NCBI GenBank assembly: GCA_964405465.1
Contig: CAYONZ010000012.1
Location: 1-64,000 of the forward strand
Direction of reading: 5' to 3'
DNA: 64,000 nucleotides
From: CAYONZ01 sp964405465
GTDB taxonomy: Bacteria; Bdellovibrionota; Bdellovibrionia; Bdellovibrionales; JAMPXM01
In this document: positions 35,181 through 44,515 of the stretch, piece by piece
Layout: each line of letters begins with the position of its first letter
Position numbering within the stretch: the stretch's first letter is position 1
The notes under the pieces: model-generated
What the model was told of the DNA's origin: nothing
Database searches by the model: none
What the model saw: the letters and a program-made list of their open reading frames with translations, nothing else
Translations under genes and position numbers: made by a program

Positions 35181-36209
35181 ATGATTCATTATTTGTTAAA
35201 AAGAATTCTGGCGATGATTCCCACACTGTTTGGAATCACGTTGGTTTCGTTTTTGGTAATCAATGCGGCTCCTGGTGGTCCGATAGATCAAAAATTGCAG
35301 CAAATGCAGTTTGGTGGGGCCCTTTCGGCAAAGGGCAATGGTGGGGGACATGCTGAACGTGGAGTTCCCCCTGAGGTGATCGAGGCTCTAAAGGTTCAAT
35401 ACGGCTTAGATAAGCCGATTCATATTCGTTATGCTATTTGGATTAAAAATATTGCGACGATGGATTTTGGAAACAGTTTTAAATTCGAAGAGCCAGTGAT
35501 CGATGTGATCATGAGCCGGATGCCTGTGTCACTGCAGTTCGGAGTGATTTCACTTATCCTCACCTATCTTGTGTGCATTCCGCTTGGGGTCATCAAAGCG
35601 ATTAAAGATGGCACACCTTTCGATCACACTTCCAGTGTGATTTTGTTTATTCTATATTCGATCCCACCGGTGATGCTCGCTATTTTATTAATCGTGTTTC
35701 TTTCAGGTGGTAGCTACTTGAACTTGTTTCCGATAGGCGGTCTCTATTCTGATAATTATAGTGATCTGTCGATGTGGCAAAAACTGATAGATCGCGTGCA
35801 CCATTTTATTTTGCCGCTGACTTGCTACATGATTGGTAGTTTTACCTTTTTGACAATGTTGATGAAAAATTCACTTCTTGATGTCATCAAAATGGATTAC
35901 GTGCGCACCGCACGGGCAAAGGGTCTCACTGAAAAAATCGTCTATGTGAAGCACGCACTTCGCAATGCCTTGATTCCCATTGTGACCGGAATGAGTGGAA
36001 TTCTGTCGGTGTTTTTCGCTGGATCAATTGTCATTGAAAGAATTTTTCAACTCGATGGAATGGGTTTGTTGGGGTTCACTGCGGTCTCAGCTCGTGATTA
36101 TAACCTTTTGATGGGGTTGATTTTTTTGCAGAGTTTGTTTTTTTTGGTCGGGCGTTTGATCGTCGATGTTTTATATATGATTGTTGACCCAAGGATTGAT
36201 TTCAAATGA
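35181..36209 (+). CDS. Peptide ABC transporter permease (YejB/OppB type)
   Basis: A 342-residue inner-membrane permease. The N-terminus MIHYLLKRILAMIPTLFGIT is the standard OppB/DppB first helix. An insertion at about residues 35-65 (Gly/Gln-rich, GGALSAKGNGGGHAE) before IEALKVQYGLDKP is characteristic of YejB-like members. The ATPase-docking EAA loop is DYVRTARAKGLTEKIVYVKH. Six membrane helices are expected. GGAGAG precedes the ATG. Its stop overlaps the next permease start (ATGA). No ATPase gene follows in this unit. Confidence 0.92.
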   Translation: MIHYLLKRILAMIPTLFGITLVSFLVINAAPGGPIDQKLQQMQFGGALSAKGNGGGHAERGVPPEVIEALKVQYGLDKPIHIRYAIWIKNIATMDFGNSFKFEEPVIDVIMSRMPVSLQFGVISLILTYLVCIPLGVIKAIKDGTPFDHTSSVILFILYSIPPVMLAILLIVFLSGGSYLNLFPIGGLYSDNYSDLSMWQKLIDRVHHFILPLTCYMIGSFTFLTMLMKNSLLDVIKMDYVRTARAKGLTEKIVYVKHALRNALIPIVTGMSGILSVFFAGSIVIERIFQLDGMGLLGFTAVSARDYNLLMGLIFLQSLFFLVGRLIVDVLYMIVDPRIDFK

Positions 36210-37225
36210 TAGAGAAATTGATTAAAAATGATTTATCTAAAAAACGTTGGCGCAGGTTTAAGGCGCGCAAATCTGCAGTCGCCTCGTTGATCGTGCTGTT
36301 GCTCTTGATCTTTTTTAGTTTTACCGCAGAGATGTGGGCCAACAATCGACCTATTTTGATGAAATTTTCTGGAGAGTGGTATGTTCCAGTTTTTAAAGAA
36401 TACCATCCCTCGGTATTTGGTGCTGAGGGAAATCAAACCGATTATCGAGAACTTAAGCTTGCAGACTCTGATTGGGCATTGTGGCCACCTCTTAAGTGGG
36501 ACCCACTTGAATCGAATCGCACTCTTGAAAGGTATCCAGCTCCTCCTTCAAATGAAAATCTATTGGGTACCGATGACCGTGGACGTGATGTTTTTGTTCG
36601 TCTGATTTATGGATTTCGGTACTCCATGTTTTTTGCTTTGTTGGTTTGGATACTAGAATCATTTATGGGAATAACACTTGGCGCGATCATGGGATATGCC
36701 GGTGGTTGGGTGGATCTCTTTGGACAAAGGGTGATCGAAGTGCTCGAGTCACTGCCTTGGCTTTTGCTGTTGATCACTTTGGTTTCCATTTTTTCTGCAG
36801 ACATGTGGTTGCTGGTGACGTTGACGGCAATTTTTGGTTGGGTCGGAATTTCGCTCTATATTCGGGCCGAGTTTTTAAAACTTCGTAAGCTCGAATTTGT
36901 TGAGGCAGCTAAGGCTCAGGGCTCAAGTCGTGCTCGAGTGATTTTTAAACATATTTTACCCAACAGTCTTACTCCCTGGATAACTCTTTCGCCATTTTTG
37001 ATTTCTGGAAATATTTCGAGTTTGGCAGCTCTTGATTTTCTTGGTTTCGGGATTAAGGCTCCGACGCCAAGCTGGGGAGAACTACTAAATCAAGCGAAAG
37101 ATAACTTCCAAAATGCGTGGTGGTTGGCCGTTTATCCATCATTGGCATTGTTTATCACCTTGGTGCTTTTAAATCTGATTGGCGAAGCCGTTCGAGATGC
37201 GCTGGATCCTCGCAAGACTCTTTAA
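36206..37225 (+). CDS. Peptide ABC transporter permease (YejE/OppC type)
   Basis: A 339-residue permease partner of the preceding gene. It has the long N-terminal periplasmic segment typical of YejE between the first helix and LLGTDDRGRDVFVRLIYGFR. The EAA loop is FVEAAKAQGSSRARVIFKHI, and LGFGIKAPTPSWGELL is the OppC/DppC C-terminal signature. It overlaps the upstream permease by 4 nt. The operon ends here with a terminator and no YejF-like ATPase. The ATPases must therefore come from elsewhere, possibly the OppD/OppF pair at 51.6-53.6 kb. Confidence 0.92.
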   Translation: MIEKLIKNDLSKKRWRRFKARKSAVASLIVLLLLIFFSFTAEMWANNRPILMKFSGEWYVPVFKEYHPSVFGAEGNQTDYRELKLADSDWALWPPLKWDPLESNRTLERYPAPPSNENLLGTDDRGRDVFVRLIYGFRYSMFFALLVWILESFMGITLGAIMGYAGGWVDLFGQRVIEVLESLPWLLLLITLVSIFSADMWLLVTLTAIFGWVGISLYIRAEFLKLRKLEFVEAAKAQGSSRARVIFKHILPNSLTPWITLSPFLISGNISSLAALDFLGFGIKAPTPSWGELLNQAKDNFQNAWWLAVYPSLALFITLVLLNLIGEAVRDALDPRKTL

Positions 37226-37338
37226 AACTTTGAAACGAGCAAAAATTTTTAAACAAGCTTCTTAAGCGCGTTTTCGTGGGTCGTGGAGAAGGCAAGATTT
37301 TTTAGCTCGCGAGAATGCTGAAGACTGGCCTTTAAATA

Positions 37339-37370
37339 AAAGGGCACCACTTGGTGCCCTTTACGTTTTC
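37339..37370. terminator. Bidirectional terminator between the Yej-type operon and speA
   Basis: A perfect 11-bp stem (37339-37349 with 37352-37362; core GGGCACCA/TGGTGCCC). On the minus strand it is followed by TTTTATTTAAAG, on the plus strand by ACGTTTTC. It lies between convergent genes, 25 nt after the speA stop and about 114 nt after the permease stop. It is best placed for speA. Confidence 0.75.
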
Positions 37371-37386
37371 ATTGATAAAATTGGTT

Positions 37387-39318
37387 TTAAAGCTCTGGAT
37401 CTTCTAGGTAGGTATATCCTGAGAGACCGACTTCATAATGCTTCATGAGTTGTCGAGCTTCATTTCTAGAAATTTGACCTTTCAGAATACTTTCTTCACT
37501 CGCTCGGCGAATGGCTTCGAGAAGTTCAGGACGGTTGTATTGAACGTAACTCAATACTTCTGTAACCGTGTCACCCTCGACAAAGTGATCAACTGTATAC
37601 CCAGCCTGAGTCACTGTGATGTGGACGGCGTCGGTATCACCAAAGAGATTGTGCAAATCCCCTAAGATTTCTTGATAAGCTCCGACCAAGAATACGCCCA
37701 TATAATAAGGCCGATCTGGATGCCAATCATGCACATCCAATGCTGTCTTCTTTGCTCCTTTAGGCATCAAGGCTTGAGAGTCAATGAATTGGCCAATTTT
37801 GCCGTCAGAATCGCAGGTCAAATCAACAAGATTTGCCCGACGATTTGGGTGTTCATCGAGCCGATGAACAGGCATCACTGGAAATAGCTGACCAACAGCC
37901 CACGAGTCGGGCATAGATTGAAATACCGAGAAGTTACAGAAGTATGTGTCAGACAAAAGTTCCTGTAGTTGGCTGACAAGGTCGTCATTGTCTTTCATCT
38001 GAGCCGCGATTTTTTGCATCTTTGTCAGAATCACCCATGACAAACTCTCGGCCTTTGCTCTTTGAGAAAGACTCAAAACGCCGAAGGTGAAGAGCTGAAG
38101 TATGGTGTCTTTGATATGCATGACATCATGGAAGTATTCGTAAATATTATTCTCATTTACGGCCTCATAGATTTCAGCGAGATCTTGAACAATGCGGTGA
38201 TCCTCTTTGGATACATGTCCATTGAACTCTTGGCGCATGACTTCATTGCGACCCAATACATTGAAAATCAATAGCGAATGATGGGCGACAAGTGCACGTC
38301 CTGCCTCGGTGACGATATCGGGGTGAGGCACGCCTTTTTCATCACAGGTGCTCTGAATAATTGAAACCACATCATTTGCATACTCTTGTTCAGAATAATT
38401 TATCGAGCTATCAGAGTTTCCAGAACCGTCATAGTCAACACCAAGGCCGCCGCCAACATCGATGTATTTCAGTCGAGCGCCCATGAGATAGAGTTCTGTA
38501 TAAAAGCGTGTGCCCTCTTTGAGTGACCCTTTAACACAAGAGATGGACGGAATCTGCGAGCCAATATGATAGTGAAGCAACTCGAGAGAGTCGAGCATGT
38601 CCTCTTTTTTGAGTTTTTCGACACACTCTACGATTTCCATCGGCGTAAGCCCAAATTTTGATCGGTCTCCACTGGAATCGACCCATTTCCCTGCGCCCTT
38701 AGTGTGGAGTTTCGCTCTTAAGCCGATCTTCGGCCGAGTATTGAACTTCTTGGCAGCATCGATGATCATTTGGAGTTCGACAATTCGATCTACAACAATG
38801 ATCGTGTTGCGCCCAAGTTTTTGCGAGAGCACTGCTGTTTCAATATATTCCGTGTCTTTAAAACCGTTACAGATAATCAAAGCATCGGGAGTGTTCATCA
38901 TCGCAAGAACAACAAGCAGCTCTGGTTTGCTGCCGCATTCGAGTCCGAGCTTAACTCCTTCGCCGAACTTAACCAGTTCTTCGACCATGTGTCGTTGTTG
39001 GTTCACCTTAATGGGGTAAACCCCGCGATAGGAGCCTTTGTAACCACACTCTTTGACTGCATTTAAAAAGCATCCGGAAAGCAGTTCAATTCGTGATTTG
39101 GTGATATCTGGAAACCGAATCAAAAGAGGTAATCGAATACCTCTCTCCTGCAAGTCGTTGATGAGTTCTGGAAGGTCGACGCTTGGGCCTCCAGCTCCAT
39201 GTGGGTTCACTGTGATGTTACCGGCACTGTTCACATCGAAATAATTCGATCCCCACGCGCCGATTCCGTAAAGTTCTTTGCTCTTGTCAATAGACCAACC
39301 GGAGTTAGTTTGCTCCAA
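37387..39318 (-). CDS. speA: Biosynthetic arginine decarboxylase
   Basis: Decarboxylates arginine to agmatine for polyamine synthesis; a PLP enzyme with an alanine-racemase-type barrel. I choose the TTG at 39318 (643 residues) over a TTG at 39417: GAGGG lies 7 nt upstream, and the protein then starts just before the family's first conserved block, ELYGIGAWGSNYFDVN. The PLP Lys is in YPIKVNQQRHMVEEL, and the DVGGGLGVDYDG loop binds phosphate. The C-terminal Cys segment seen in fold-III decarboxylases is present (LVDLTCDSDGKI). The usual full length is about 640. It is downstream of leuS with an 88-bp gap. Confidence 0.94.
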   Translation of the reverse strand: MEQTNSGWSIDKSKELYGIGAWGSNYFDVNSAGNITVNPHGAGGPSVDLPELINDLQERGIRLPLLIRFPDITKSRIELLSGCFLNAVKECGYKGSYRGVYPIKVNQQRHMVEELVKFGEGVKLGLECGSKPELLVVLAMMNTPDALIICNGFKDTEYIETAVLSQKLGRNTIIVVDRIVELQMIIDAAKKFNTRPKIGLRAKLHTKGAGKWVDSSGDRSKFGLTPMEIVECVEKLKKEDMLDSLELLHYHIGSQIPSISCVKGSLKEGTRFYTELYLMGARLKYIDVGGGLGVDYDGSGNSDSSINYSEQEYANDVVSIIQSTCDEKGVPHPDIVTEAGRALVAHHSLLIFNVLGRNEVMRQEFNGHVSKEDHRIVQDLAEIYEAVNENNIYEYFHDVMHIKDTILQLFTFGVLSLSQRAKAESLSWVILTKMQKIAAQMKDNDDLVSQLQELLSDTYFCNFSVFQSMPDSWAVGQLFPVMPVHRLDEHPNRRANLVDLTCDSDGKIGQFIDSQALMPKGAKKTALDVHDWHPDRPYYMGVFLVGAYQEILGDLHNLFGDTDAVHITVTQAGYTVDHFVEGDTVTEVLSYVQYNRPELLEAIRRASEESILKGQISRNEARQLMKHYEVGLSGYTYLEDPEL

Positions 39319-39406
39319 CGTTTCACCCTCGCAAGTTCGAGTTAAACACCAGAGGCAGCGTACTGCCTCGCTTCTTTTTTGATAGGTGTTTTTTACAGCG
39401 AACGGG

Positions 39407-41824
39407 CTAATTTGCAATCAAATTTAGAATTCGACCTGCTTTATAGATCACTTTTGTAATTGTGAGTCCATTGATCGCATTTTGGACACTTGCTGAGGCC
39501 TTTGCCAATTTGACCGCATCTTCCTCTGAAGCGTCCTTCGAGATTTCAATGGTGCCGCGAGACTTGCCGTTTACCTGTACTCCCATGGTGATCACGTTGT
39601 CTACGGTCAGCGCCGGATCAAAACTAGGCCACTGTGCAACAGCGACCAGTCCTTTTTCTCCAAGAATGCTCCAAAGTTCTTCAGTCAAATGAGGTGCGAT
39701 TGGAGCCAACAATTGGACAAGAGTCTTGGCGAGTCCACGAGGTCGTATTTGGGATTTGTAGGTTTCATTTACCAAAATCATCATCGCACTGATCGCCGTA
39801 TTAAAATTGAGAGTCTCAATGTCTTCTCCGACCTTTTTAATTGTTTTGTGAAGAAGCTTATTGAGATCTTCTGGCAATGTACAATCAGATACTTGGGGAA
39901 TGCCATTGTCATCGACCACAAGTCGCCATACGCGGTCCAAAAATCTTTGGACTCCTTCGATGCCAGTTTCGCTCCAAGGCTTGTCTCTATCCATCGGGCC
40001 CATAAAAAGAATATAGGAGCGAAGCGCATCCGCTCCATAGCGCTCTCGTAAATCATCAGGATTGATGACATTGCCTCGAGACTTCGACATTTTTTCTCCA
40101 TCGAGACCGAGAATCATTCCTTGATGGGCAAGTTTTTGAAATGGCTCTTCATGGGTCACAAGACCTGCATCGAACAGGACCTTTTGCCAAAATCTTGAGT
40201 ACAGCAAGTGACCCACGGCATGCTCTGGGCCACCAACATATAGATCAACAGGCATCCAATATTTTTGGGCATCAAACGAAAAAGCTTCGCTGTCGTTATG
40301 TGGATCGCAGTATCGCAGAAAATACCAAGAGGATCCGGCCGAACCCGGCATCGTGTCTGTTTCACGCCTGCCGACTTCTCCTGAAATTTGATCTCGATAT
40401 GTTGTCCACTCCGTGTTGCGAGCCAATGGTGCTTCACCTTTTTCAGATGGCTGATAGTCCGCGACCTCAGGCAGAAGTACGGGCAGTTCGGCAACAGGAA
40501 GAGTCTTGAGCCCAGCCTTAGGAAAATGCACCACGGGGAACGGTTCACCCCAATAGCGTTGGCGACTAAATAGCCAATCGCGAAGTTTGTATTGCACTGT
40601 CAAATGACCGATTTTTTCTGCTTCCAAATGTTTGATCATTTTGGTGATTGCCGCACTTTTCGAAAGTCCGTTGAGAAAATGGGAATTACAGAGAACCCCT
40701 TCACCTTCAAATGGCAAATCAGATTCACTTTCTAAAACTCGAAGAATTGGTAGATCGAATGCCTTAGCGAAATCAAAATCTCGGGCATCGTGTCCTGGTA
40801 CAGCCATGATCGCTCCCGAGCCGTAGTCCATCAAGACATAGTCAGCAATCCAAATTGGAATATCGTGCCCAGTGAGTGGGTGAATAGCAAAAGCGCCAGT
40901 GAATGTTCCAGACTTTTCTGTATTAGCTTTGCGATCCAATTCACTCTTACGAGCCGATTTAGCAACATAGGTTTCGACATTTTGTTTGTTTTCGGTCGTC
41001 GTGATTTGGCTGACCAATGGGTGTTCTGGGGAGAGTACCATAAAGCTGACACCATACAATGTGTCGGGTCTTGTGGTGAAGACTTCTAGTTTTGCTGAAG
41101 GGTTTTTCACAGTGTAATTTTTAATATCGAAAAAAATGGTGGCCCCTTCACTTTTTCCAATCCAGTTGGCTTGCATTTCTTTTGTACGAGCTGGCCAATC
41201 AATTTTTTCGAGATCCTGCAACAAGCGCTCGGCATACGCGGTTATTTTTAACATCCACTGCTTCATAGGTACTCGTACAACAGGATGGCCGCCGCGTTCG
41301 CTCTTACCATCAACAACTTCTTCATTTGCTAGTACCGTGCGAAGTGCTGGGCACCAATTCACTGGAACTTCTTTTTGATAAGCCAATCCCTTTTCGTAAA
41401 GTTTAGTGAAAATGAACTGTGTCCATTTATAGTATTTGGGGTCACATGTCGAAATCTCGCGACTCCAATCAAAACTAAATCCAAACATGGAGAGTTGTTG
41501 CTTAAAGTTCTCAATTGCTTTCTGGGTCGTGACCGCCGGATGGACGCCTGTTTGAATCGCATATTGTTCAGCGGGAAGGCCAAATGCATCGTATCCCATG
41601 GGGTGCAAAACATTGAAACCCCGAGCTCGTTTATATCGCGAGACCACATCGGTTGGTGTGTATGAGGCCATGTGCCCAATATGTAAACCCTGGCCCGAAG
41701 GATAGGGGAACATGTCCAGCGCATAATACTTTGGTTTTGCAGACTTTTGTTCAGCCTTAAACGCGCCTTGTTTTTGCCATTGCTCTTGCCATTTTGAATC
41801 TATTTTTTTGTGATCGTAAGACAT
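39407..41824 (-). CDS. leuS: Leucyl-tRNA synthetase
   Basis: Charges tRNA-Leu with leucine. It is a class I synthetase of about 805 residues from the start chosen here. The HIGH motif is in PSGQGLHIGHMASY and KMSKS in GEKMSKSRGNVINPDD. The editing (CP1) domain contains VFTTRPDTLYGVSF. The start is uncertain. The ATG at 41824 gives the usual N-terminus (SYDHKKIDSKWQEQW) but has no Shine-Dalgarno. GTG 41899 or ATG 41893 would add 23-25 atypical residues behind a modest GGATAGG. A promoter-like pair immediately upstream of 41824 would give a nearly leaderless mRNA. Confidence 0.95.
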   Translation of the reverse strand: MSYDHKKIDSKWQEQWQKQGAFKAEQKSAKPKYYALDMFPYPSGQGLHIGHMASYTPTDVVSRYKRARGFNVLHPMGYDAFGLPAEQYAIQTGVHPAVTTQKAIENFKQQLSMFGFSFDWSREISTCDPKYYKWTQFIFTKLYEKGLAYQKEVPVNWCPALRTVLANEEVVDGKSERGGHPVVRVPMKQWMLKITAYAERLLQDLEKIDWPARTKEMQANWIGKSEGATIFFDIKNYTVKNPSAKLEVFTTRPDTLYGVSFMVLSPEHPLVSQITTTENKQNVETYVAKSARKSELDRKANTEKSGTFTGAFAIHPLTGHDIPIWIADYVLMDYGSGAIMAVPGHDARDFDFAKAFDLPILRVLESESDLPFEGEGVLCNSHFLNGLSKSAAITKMIKHLEAEKIGHLTVQYKLRDWLFSRQRYWGEPFPVVHFPKAGLKTLPVAELPVLLPEVADYQPSEKGEAPLARNTEWTTYRDQISGEVGRRETDTMPGSAGSSWYFLRYCDPHNDSEAFSFDAQKYWMPVDLYVGGPEHAVGHLLYSRFWQKVLFDAGLVTHEEPFQKLAHQGMILGLDGEKMSKSRGNVINPDDLRERYGADALRSYILFMGPMDRDKPWSETGIEGVQRFLDRVWRLVVDDNGIPQVSDCTLPEDLNKLLHKTIKKVGEDIETLNFNTAISAMMILVNETYKSQIRPRGLAKTLVQLLAPIAPHLTEELWSILGEKGLVAVAQWPSFDPALTVDNVITMGVQVNGKSRGTIEISKDASEEDAVKLAKASASVQNAINGLTITKVIYKAGRILNLIAN

Positions 41825-41830
41825 ATTGGT

Positions 41831-41860
41831 AATATAGTTTTTTTGCGCAGATTTTTGCAA
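41831..41860 (-). promoter_or_regulatory. Candidate leuS promoter giving a near-leaderless transcript
   Basis: On the minus strand TTGCAA (41860-41855) and TATATT (41836-41831, five of six matches to the -10 consensus) are 18 nt apart. The -10 box ends 6 nt before the ATG at 41824, so transcription would begin at or next to the start codon. This agrees with the missing ribosome site. It rests on motif match only. Confidence 0.35.
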
Positions 41861-42023
41861 ATACAATTGCCGCTGGACTTTATTGACGCTCATAAGCACC
41901 TATCCAGGTCTGACAAAGAGAGCTACTGGTCCTTTGACCATTCCTGGTTCGAAAAAACTCCCATCTGTGTATTTTGTGATTTCTGGCCTCTTTCGCTCGC
42001 TGATTGTTTTGTACAATGGAACC

Positions 42024-42968
42024 ATGTCGACAGCCCAAAAATTGAGTCCAGAAAATCTTCGTTTAGTGTTGGTCGTTGATGATGACCAAGACAATCAGAA
42101 ATTGGTTGCCAAAGCTTTGTCTTATCAAGGGTATCAAGTTCTCCGGGCCTCAAGTGGAGAAGAAGCTCTAAAGGTTCTGGCTGAAAACACTCCTGACCTT
42201 GTTTTGTTGGATATCAATATGCCAGGAATTAGTGGTCTCGATACTCTCAAACATCTTCGGCAGCGTGGCGAATATGTCTCGGTGATCTTTATTTCTGCTA
42301 AATCAAAAAAAGAAGATGTCATTGTTGGCCTTGATTCGGGCGCCGACGATTATATATGCAAACCATTTGATCCCTATGAAATGTTGGCACGGGTGCGAGC
42401 TCAACTTCGAATCAAAGATCTGAATGACAGGTTGACGGCTGCCAATGCGAGATTGAAAGAACTTGTCGATATTGATGATTTGACTGGGCTATTCAACATG
42501 CGTTCAATCTATCAGAAAATTGATGCAGAGATTATTCGTTCTCGACGGTACAGTCGAACGGTCGGCGCGATCATGATGGATATGGATAATTTTAAATCTG
42601 TGAATGATTGTCATGATCATCTGTTCGGGAGTTTTGTGTTGTCTCAGGTCGGAAAAATCATCAAAGAAAATATTCGACAAGTCGATTTCGCCGCGAGGTA
42701 TGGAGGTGATGAATTTTTAGTTATTTTGACCGAGACCTCAGAGGATGGAGCTCGAATATTTGCTGAACGCATTCGCAAAAAAATCGAGGAATTTCTTTTT
42801 AAAAATGATCGAGATCAGATGCGATTGACAGCTAGTCTCGGAGTGGCTGTTATCAATGCGCATGACACAGATATCGACAGCCGCGACTTGGTTCGCAAAG
42901 CAGACAATGCTTTGTACGAGGCCAAACGTTCAGGGAAAAATTGTTTTGTATTGGCGCCTTCCAAATAG
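42024..42968 (+). CDS. Response regulator with GGDEF diguanylate cyclase domain (PleD-like)
   Basis: A 314-residue c-di-GMP synthase controlled by phosphorylation. The ATG at 42024 puts the receiver directly at the N-terminus. The receiver (about 12-130) has the acidic pocket Asp19-Asp21, phospho-acceptor Asp63 (LLDINMPG), Ser91 and Lys113. A short coiled linker leads to the cyclase (about 150-310) with the intact active site RYGGDEF (227-231). The inhibitory I-site RQVD (218-221) lies exactly five residues before GGDEF, so product feedback is expected. There is no adjacent kinase. It is divergent from leuS. Confidence 0.94.
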   Translation: MSTAQKLSPENLRLVLVVDDDQDNQKLVAKALSYQGYQVLRASSGEEALKVLAENTPDLVLLDINMPGISGLDTLKHLRQRGEYVSVIFISAKSKKEDVIVGLDSGADDYICKPFDPYEMLARVRAQLRIKDLNDRLTAANARLKELVDIDDLTGLFNMRSIYQKIDAEIIRSRRYSRTVGAIMMDMDNFKSVNDCHDHLFGSFVLSQVGKIIKENIRQVDFAARYGGDEFLVILTETSEDGARIFAERIRKKIEEFLFKNDRDQMRLTASLGVAVINAHDTDIDSRDLVRKADNALYEAKRSGKNCFVLAPSK

Positions 42969-43075
42969 TGATTTACGCGGTGGGATTTAGCCTTCTGTCT
43001 TTCTAGCTTTCTTAAAGGTCTTGTAATACGTTGACGTTTCGGTCGATGGATAGAATCGGCGAGGGAGACGTTGCA

Positions 43076-44089
43076 ATGGCGCAGTCCAATTCTGAAAAAG
43101 CAGAGCAAAAATTAAGTCGTTGGGCCTCATATCTCTCACTTGGGATTGGAACGATTCTCCTTGTCGCTAAGTTCTGGGCTTTTAAGATCACAGGTTCGCA
43201 AGCCATTTTTTCTGATGCAATGGAAAGCATTGTGAATGTGGTAGCTGCCACCTTAGCTATTTTTGTCGTGGCGATAGCGGCGCGCCCTGCAGACAAAGAT
43301 CATCCATATGGTCACGGCAAGGTCGAATATTTTTCTGCTGCATTTGAGGGTGGATTGATTGCGTTCGCCGCTGTTTTAATTTGTGCCGAAGCTATTCGCT
43401 CTTTACTCGAAGCGAGGCCGGTCAATGAGCTTGGCGTGGGAATTGGAGTGGTGTTAGCTACTGGATTTGTGAACTTGCTCCTCGGGGTGTTTTTGCTTTT
43501 TGTCGGCAAAAGATCGAGATCTGTTGCTTTGGTGGCGAGTGGTCAGCATGTGTTGTCTGATTTTTGGACTAGTGCCGGTGTCGCCATTGGACTGGGTTTG
43601 GTTTCTCTGACCCATATTCCCTGGCTGGATCCAGTCGTTGCGTTGATTGTGGGTGGAATGTTGGGATGGACCGGATTGAGGCTTGTGCGCCGATCGGTAG
43701 GCGGTCTATTGGACGAAGAGGACAAAGAGATATTGGAGGGTCTGGTCGAACTGTTTCAAAATGAGCAAACTCCAGGAATTATTCAGTTGCACCATTGTCG
43801 GGTGATTCGTTCAGGTCGATATCACCATATTGATGCACATGTGGTTATTCCTGAATTTTGGGATGTTTCAGAGGCACACCACGAGACTGAATCATTCGAG
43901 GCCCGCCTAATGAAGCGATATTCCTACGAAGGGGAGATCCACTTTCATGTCGACCCTTGTCGTCGCGCTTATTGTCGAGTCTGTGATGTTGCGGAATGCC
44001 CAATAAGAAAAGAGAAATTTGTGGGGCGACATCAAATACAGGTTCAAGAACTCACCAACCCAGAGGAGCCTGCTGTCTTTAGAGAGTGA
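43076..44089 (+). CDS. Cation diffusion facilitator (CDF) family transporter with Cys-rich tail
   Basis: A 337-residue metal/proton antiporter of the inner membrane. The ATG at 43076 follows GGGAG at 8 nt and is preferred to a TTG at 43031. Six membrane helices are expected. Conserved sites are SDAMESIVN in TM2, DHPYGHGKVEYF in the loop and QHVLSDFWTSAGV in TM5. After the cytoplasmic ferredoxin-like domain the tail carries C-x4-C-x2-C-x4-C followed by PIRK (about residues 290-310). This may be a metal-sensing or storage site. The exported metal (Zn, Fe, Mn or Co) cannot be told from the sequence. Confidence 0.92.
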   Translation: MAQSNSEKAEQKLSRWASYLSLGIGTILLVAKFWAFKITGSQAIFSDAMESIVNVVAATLAIFVVAIAARPADKDHPYGHGKVEYFSAAFEGGLIAFAAVLICAEAIRSLLEARPVNELGVGIGVVLATGFVNLLLGVFLLFVGKRSRSVALVASGQHVLSDFWTSAGVAIGLGLVSLTHIPWLDPVVALIVGGMLGWTGLRLVRRSVGGLLDEEDKEILEGLVELFQNEQTPGIIQLHHCRVIRSGRYHHIDAHVVIPEFWDVSEAHHETESFEARLMKRYSYEGEIHFHVDPCRRAYCRVCDVAECPIRKEKFVGRHQIQVQELTNPEEPAVFRE

Positions 44090-44251
44090 GTCCAAAAATT
44101 CTCAATTGCCTAGTTGAATTTTGTCGGAGCGACGCGAAATCATACCTTGGCATTGGACATGACCGCAGAATTTTTTTGGCCTCCGCACAAATTTCAGGTA
44201 CAACTTGAGATCAAATATTGGTGTAACATCAAACAATTAATGGGAGGCTAC

Positions 44252-44485
44252 ATGCTTCGTGGACTTATTCTTATGATGGCTTTGGTATCAGCAGTTGCTA
44301 TGACTGGATGCTCAAAATGCTCTTCTGAAAAAACTGAACAACCTGCTGGAACTGAAGCAGCACCAGCTGCTCCTGCGGCTCCAACTGAAGCGGCACCAGC
44401 TGCTCCTGCAGCTCCAACTGAAGCGGCACCGGCTGCTCCTGCAGCTCCAACTGAAGCAGCACCAGCTGCTCCTGCTCATCAGTAA
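44252..44485 (+). CDS. Small Ala/Pro-repeat lipoprotein
   Basis: A 77-residue lipoprotein. The ATG at 44252 follows GGGAGG. The signal peptide ends in the lipobox VAMTGC, followed by SKCSSEK and then a low-complexity tail. The tail is built of an 11-residue unit (approximately TEAAPAAPAAP) repeated nearly four times. The extended Pro/Ala tail could span or tether in the periplasm, or bind cell wall. Similar small Ala/Pro lipoproteins are common, but no function is known. A strong terminator follows, so the gene is monocistronic. Confidence 0.8.
   Translation: MLRGLILMMALVSAVAMTGCSKCSSEKTEQPAGTEAAPAAPAAPTEAAPAAPAAPTEAAPAAPAAPTEAAPAAPAHQ
44351..44480 (+). repeat. 33-bp tandem repeat, about four copies
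   Basis: In-frame 33-bp units begin at 44351, 44384, 44417 and 44450, the last one incomplete. Copies differ only at a few third-codon positions (for example GCA/GCG), so they arose recently or are kept alike by recombination. Copy number is likely to vary between strains, which would change the length of the lipoprotein tail. Confidence 0.9.
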
Positions 44486-44515
44486 TTGATAGAGTTTGTG
44501 AAGTAGGTTCGAAAG

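Noticed and set aside
44351..44480. Possible CRISPR-like or other non-coding direct repeats
   Set aside because: The units are contiguous without spacers, are in frame inside a lipoprotein gene, and encode a repeated 11-residue motif.
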